64,000 nt of DNA from Sepiola atlantica (lineage: Eukaryota; Mollusca; Cephalopoda; Sepiida; Sepiolidae). Positions 59,001-64,000 of the stretch are shown here, piece after piece (the stretch's first letter is position 1; every line of letters starts with the position of its first letter). Made by a program: the position numbers and the translations under genes. The notes below the pieces were generated by a model. It worked only from the letters and a program-made list of their open reading frames with translations, did no database searches and had not been told where the DNA came from. Where the stretch lies: NCBI GenBank assembly GCA_963556195.1, contig OY744525.1, positions 77,845,844-77,909,843 of the forward strand, in the 5' to 3' direction.

Positions 59001-60770
59001 TTGAAGTAGAGAAGAAAATCCTGTTCCCACCTCTGAACCCCATATAAGTATTTTCAATCAAATTTTTAACTATCTATAAGTATTAATTATTCTCTTTTTT
59101 AATCATTAAATTTATAATTAATCGTTTGTATAATTTTGTAACTAAGAGCATTTTTGCAGCAATGTTTGTACGTATGTAGAAATGAGGAGTTTTTTGTGTT
59201 TTTAAATATGGGGAGTGGGAGTAATGGAAATGGCCTGGTGTTGTAAGATATCAAAATAATTGTTTAATAATGAAAATGAAGTAATGTTTAAGTCATGTAA
59301 AGACTATGTATATTTACTGAAATGGTGGACTTGTTTTTAAATAAGCTGAAATGCATATTGGTGGATTTCATAAATAACTAATAGGTTGAAGAAGAAAATA
59401 CATTCTATTCTATTCTATTGTATTGTTGAAGTCTGTAAATAATAATAAAAAAAAGAAAGAAAAAAAAACTTGAGTGTTCAAACTTGGTATAGAACCAGGA
59501 ACCTTTAGTCTAACATGCAAACGACTGAGCTGTCAATTAAAAAGGAAGACTTATAGCCAAATTTGTTGGCAATTGTAGAAGCAGCAGTATTGCATGCTTC
59601 TAGTGTAGTTTTAGTAGCAGAAAATGTGTTTATGATGACTGGAAATCACGTAATTAAGATAATGTATGCATGTTTCAATGTAATTAATTATTTCTAATGT
59701 CTAATAAAAAGTAAATGCTGTTTAATAATATATATTCAGATAAATATTAAGTCTTCTGTCTATAAAGGAAAAAAGAATATGAATAATATGTAAACAATTG
59801 AGCTGTCACAACCAGTCTAAGAAGTAGTTGAGAATGAAACTGCATGATTGAATTAGTCGGCAATTGTAGAAGCAGCAGCATTGTGTCTGCTGTCTACAAA
59901 GGAATACGAATATGATTAATATGTAAACCATCTATGGAAAGTAAATATTATTTGAAGGCGGCTTATTAAACTAAATAAAAAGGAAATTTGTTCACCTAGT
60001 ATTGATGAAAAAATATGGTTAGAGAATTAAATTAGTGTTAAACAAACAGTAAAGAAATTTTTTCACAGGAAGCAAGGACATTTGGCCATGATCATATTTT
60101 AAAAGTGAATACATACAAAAAAGAGAACATTACCTATTTAATTTGTGCAGGGGAACAATGAACAATTTTTGAAAGTTTCTTTTTCGGAAGGAAGATATTT
60201 GGTTATTTTTAGTGTTAATAATAGGAAGAAGTAGGTTTGTTAAAGTTTTTGTTCATTAGCCGGTTATCGTTAGGTGGGAGTAGTGATACATCTTAAGTTA
60301 GTGAACGTACAGTGTAATATGAAAAGATGATGCTAATTATGGTGTAATGGGTTGTTGTAATAGTAGCTTTGATGGAGAGAGAATTATCTCCTCAGGCTCC
60401 ATCTTTGACATCAATAAGTAAAGGAGAAATGGGAAAGTGAACTAAATATGAAAATGAAATTTCATTTTTTCTTGACACTGAACAACATAGGTCGAAAATT
60501 ATTGATGAAACAGTTTTCGGTATTTAGGTTTTATTTATGAAGATACATATAAGAGAATTAACATTTAGTATTCAACTTATGTCTAAGGAATGTACGTTTA
60601 GGCAAGGAGTATTAGGGGGAGCAAACATTACTATTTTATCTGATTATTTTTTGTAATTTAATATTTTTTAAGTAAGATCTTTAAAAAGTTTGTTGTATTT
60701 AAAAAAATGTGTAAGTTACGTCAGTGTTTGGTTCGACTCTAAAAAGGCGATTATTAAAAGAAAAAAATAA
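59001..60770. other. no recognised gene; weak internal duplication
   Basis: AT-rich. GAGCTGTCA and GGCAATTGTAGAAGCAGCAG words recur in order about 290 bases apart (59525-59600 and 59800-59885), so an old duplication is present. A short ATTCT run lies near 59400. Confidence 0.5.
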
Positions 60771-60834
60771 TCTGTCCCAGTTGCATTCAAACCACCAATC
60801 TATCGGTTAATAGCCGAACCCGATAACCAATTTG
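60771..60834 (-). mobile_element. tRNA-Asn-like pseudo-tRNA or SINE head
   Basis: The minus strand reads TTGGTTATCGGGTTCGGCTA, then TTAACCGATAGATTGGTGG and TTTGAATGC, close to tRNA-Asn from the D arm to the T arm. The anticodon triplet is ATT instead of GTT, and the 5' acceptor strand is lost, so this is not a working tRNA. Confidence 0.65.
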
Positions 60835-61413
60835 AAAAGAGAAGATAGCGAATAAGATACGTAAATATATATCATCATCATGTGACGTGTAAGAACACAA
60901 TTTCTTTTTTAAAAAAACAAAATTTTCGGGCACAACTTATTATTTTTATAAATATTGACAGGAGTAGTCTGATGTAAAGCTAGAGTGTTGAATTAAGATG
61001 AAAAGGAACCCAAGAAACTCCTGCCCCCAACCATGAACTCCATTTTACCATTTTTTATTATAATATATCAATTATGAAATTATAAATGAAATAAAGAACA
61101 ATGATTTAATTGCTGTTTATGAATGATCTCTACCGATAACAACAACAACGGGTAAATTAAAAAAACAAACTGTAAATACAAAAGTTTCAAATTGAATAAT
61201 GGTCGCTGATTCGTAATTTATGTGTAAAAAAATGAAAATAGAATGTAAGTATGGTGTATTTAATTTTGCTCCTTTTTATTACAAAAAAAAAATGTGTAAA
61301 GATTAACACAACACAAAATGTTTGTTTTGTAAAAAGGCATACATAGGAGTGAAAATCAATTTTCATATATATAATTTATATTTTTCGTTTGTGACAAAAA
61401 GAAAAATGATATA

Positions 61414-61417
<4 letters not shown>
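60835..61417. other. no recognised gene
   Basis: AT-rich with A runs; nothing is identified. Confidence 0.5.

Positions 61418-61461
<44 letters not shown>
61418..61461. repeat. (TA)n microsatellite
   Basis: A TA run of about 44 bases. Confidence 0.95.
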
Positions 61462-61462
<1 letters not shown>

Positions 61463-61940
61463 CAGCAAGGACATCACATATTGTGAAAACATTCTGTTTT
61501 TTTAATTTTTGTAATGTTTACTGAAGGCATGGATTTTTTGTAAATTGAAACAAAAATAGTTCTATATAGTTAGTAAAATCACATGTTAAAATAGGAAAGT
61601 GTCAGACATTGTTACAACAGTATTTCTGCTTGCATCATTTCACTGAAACAACATCTTAAGTAGTTGTTTGAAATAGTGTTATTACCTATTTGCATGAAAT
61701 GAAAGTAATTTTAAGTAATAAATAGGCTAATATTTAATTTAAACACAAAATTCTTCATCTGATAGCAGTAAAAGATAACAATGTCGATATATTTTTAATT
61801 AATGTGGTAAGTTCACGCTTCTGTTGAGATCAATAAGGAAAAATATTTCCATTTTAACAATATTCCTAGCCAAAATAAGTATTTTCAGTAAGAAACTAAA
61901 AGAAACATGATGAAAGAAAAAAAAAGCTAGTCAGAATCAA

Positions 61941-62168
61941 ATATCGATTTTGTCTAACAAAATGGTTGTTGAATTTTTCTTTTTTTGAAAGTTGCTTATT
62001 TCAGGCATAAAATATATAAAAACAAATAGGTTACCACTAACTATAAGTCTAGGGGTGGTTTTCTGTAAGATTAGGGAAAGTTTTTTGTTTTAATCTTTTA
62101 AGCCTGAAATAAGCGACCATCTCAAAAAGAAAAAAATCGACCGCCATCTTTGTTTGACAAAATCGGTT
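61941..62168. mobile_element. inverted-repeat element
   Basis: 61941-62010 (ATATCGATTTTGTCTAACAA ... CTTATTTCAGGC) is the imperfect reverse complement of 62100-62168 (GCCTGAAATAAGCGACCATC ... GACAAAATCGG). It lies next to a copy of the 48372-48470 arm at 62222-62318. Confidence 0.7.
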
Positions 62169-62221
62169 AAGTGAAAGTAATAAAACAAATTTTGAAATAA
62201 CAAAACTTTCCAAAAGTTTCC

Positions 62222-62318
62222 AACTATGTAGGTCGATAGAATATTAAATTTTCTATTCTTTGGTAACAGTTATTTGTTGTATACGCCCCCCCCCCTTTTT
62301 GTTGTTAACTATACCACA
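62222..62318. repeat. dispersed repeat shared with 48372-48470
   Basis: AGGTCGATAGAATATTAAAT, TATTTGTTGTATA and TTGTTAACTATAC words in the same order, interrupted by a C run at 62286. Confidence 0.65.
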
Positions 62319-62367
62319 CTTTTGACGAATGTCTAACTGATAAAGAAATAAGAAAAAACAGACAAAC

Positions 62368-62373
<6 letters not shown>

Positions 62374-62400
<27 letters not shown>

Positions 62401-62401
62401 A
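62374..62401. repeat. (TA)n microsatellite
   Basis: A TA run of about 28 bases. Confidence 0.9.
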
Positions 62402-63610
62402 TAAAGGAGTATCAAATTTGTGTGTTTGTAGAACATTTGGTAAACTCTATGTATATAAATTCAGAAGTACCCATTACTTTGTAGAGTAGTTATAATAATA
62501 ACAGTGTAGAAAGCATATTTGCAAAAAACACTACCTTAAAAATTGAAAACTATGATCATTCCTGTCCTACCTTGGAGTTCAGTTAGCTCTGGTCATAGAG
62601 AGTTGTGTTCGAATTAAGAGTGACTTAGGTGAGCCATGCAGGTTAAGAGTTCCATCAATGATTTCAATTGTACGCTTTATAATTAACAGATTTTCCATTT
62701 TCTAGGCTGATATACTGTACAAATTTGTTTACAAAAACTCATCTATTGAAATCCAGTAGTGTTTATTGTGGAGTACTAAACTCTAATTAATCGGTTGGAA
62801 TTTAATAGCCATCTATCTTTTATACATAGAAATATTATATATACGCTAACAGAAAATTCAAATTAGTTTCTATAAGGGTTAAATTTTTCAAGGTATTTCA
62901 TGACACCATTAAAATTTTCCTCAGATTCTATCTCAGGTTACTAGGGTCCAATTGATTAATTATCACTTACCAGGGATACAACTCAAAACAAAGACCTATA
63001 CCAAGATCAAACACAACTTTTCACAACTAAAATTTGACAATATTATTGTGGGGTCTGTATTTATGCAAGACATCCATAAAGAGCAAAAACAATATATTAC
63101 TTTATTTTAGAAATTAAAAATTAAGATAAAAATAGTAATATAGGGTTCAGAGCTGGGAGTATTAGTAAACAGGGTTAACATTACTTCTTGAACAATACCG
63201 GTTAGACCTGCTAGTTATAAATATATTAATACTTCAATCATACAATGGGTTTTCTTTTTCTAGAGTAATGTTTAGGCTAATGCAAAAATATACAAATTAA
63301 AACAGTGACTCAATAATTAAAGAATGTTATTTTGGTTTTCTCTGTCACAAATGCATATATGCAGAGGTACTGAGTTGCTTCCTGTTGCTCCCACCCCAAA
63401 GAAACACACATCTATGATTACAGTAGAGATCAGACACATAGCACATGAAGTAGGACCTGCTCACATGAATCACACAAAAGCAAGCACCTTCCAGACTGTC
63501 ACCTAAAGTGATATTAAAAGACCGAATTAAAGAAAGGGCATACTTATATTCTACATATTGAATCCTAGGTAAGTTTTTATGAATTTGTTTTAATATAGAA
63601 AAGTATTGTA
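62402..63610. other. no recognised gene
   Basis: AT-rich. Open frames around 63324-63650 on both strands have no recognisable domain. Confidence 0.5.
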
Positions 63611-63664
63611 TTTTCGGTGTTTTATTGCCCCCCACCCCCACCCCGGGCAATAAAACACCGAAAA
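63611..63664. repeat. perfect 20-bp hairpin with C-rich loop
   Basis: TTTTCGGTGTTTTATTGCCC (63611-63630) and its exact reverse complement (63645-63664) flank a 14-base loop of C and two A. Weaker pairing continues outward (TATTGTA / TACAATA). Confidence 0.9.
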
Positions 63665-64000
63665 GTACAATATATTTAAATCGAGAGCAGACTTAGAAAT
63701 GTGCGGAAAATTCATCAACATTAATTCTATTTGGAAAAGTAACAAAATAAAAATAAACCGAAAAAAAAATTGTATGGGGGGGGGGGGGGGTTCAATGAAA
63801 ATGACAATTATATGCTTATCTTTAATAATGAAGACGATTCTCTATTTTAAAATGACAGATTGAGTCACGTGAGCCAAATGCATGGCGGCATGGTGTGGCG
63901 GGGTGCAAAAGTGCTGCCGGCTTTGCAGAACATGATTGAGTTTTGCAAAAGGAAAGGAAAAAACAATAACATTAATGTTTGGTGCATTATAAGTCAGGAA
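63665..64000. other. no recognised gene
   Basis: It contains a G run at 63776-63791 and a GC-richer stretch near 63865-63930 (GGCGGCATGGTGTGGCGGGG). Nothing further can be said. Confidence 0.5.

Noticed and set aside
1..64000. CRISPR arrays, bacterial operons or viral genes
   Set aside because: Nothing prokaryotic or viral is seen. The regular repeats present are microsatellites, minisatellites and a diverged eukaryotic tandem array.

Overview
The window looks like nuclear DNA of a coleoid cephalopod, most probably an octopus (inference). It is AT-rich and eukaryotic, with GT-AG introns, poly-A signals, truncated retrotransposons, Helitrons, fold-back elements and (TA)n tracts. It carries tandem, same-strand, recently duplicated classical protocadherins with one very large first coding exon, and lineage-specific protocadherin expansion is a known cephalopod trait.

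Layout: the first 27 kb is a head-to-tail protocadherin array, all on the + strand. Gene A (1-8514) is cut by the window start. Gene B (10175-16615) and gene C (19107-26388) are complete. Each has one exon encoding the signal peptide, six cadherin repeats, the membrane segment and the proximal tail. Two small private exons follow (junction phases 0, then 1) and encode a tail ending in an SH3-ligand-like RPLPPVP motif. B and C also share an upstream motif, a likely 5'UTR exon and an acceptor just before the start codon, so each gene seems to have its own promoter. Two dead relatives follow: a collapsed relic at 26730-29314 and a larger decayed pseudogene at 49516-56967.

The stretch 29.3-49.5 kb and the last 7 kb hold no gene I recognise. 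They contain LINE fragments, tRNA-Phe-like SINEs (one split by a Helitron), Helitron-like elements, a diverged ~175-bp tandem array, inverted-repeat elements and microsatellites.

The main biological signal is how the array evolves. The 5' ectodomain of exon 1 is diverged between paralogues. The end of EC4 through EC5, EC6, the membrane segment and the juxtamembrane tail are nearly identical at DNA level, including synonymous sites. A ~425-bp block of that same region sits almost unmutated inside the decayed pseudogene. This points to ongoing gene conversion that homogenises the membrane-proximal half while the distal half diversifies. The third exon shows the opposite pattern: conserved protein with many synonymous differences. 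Fold-back elements lie inside introns of the C transcription unit and could form double-stranded RNA.
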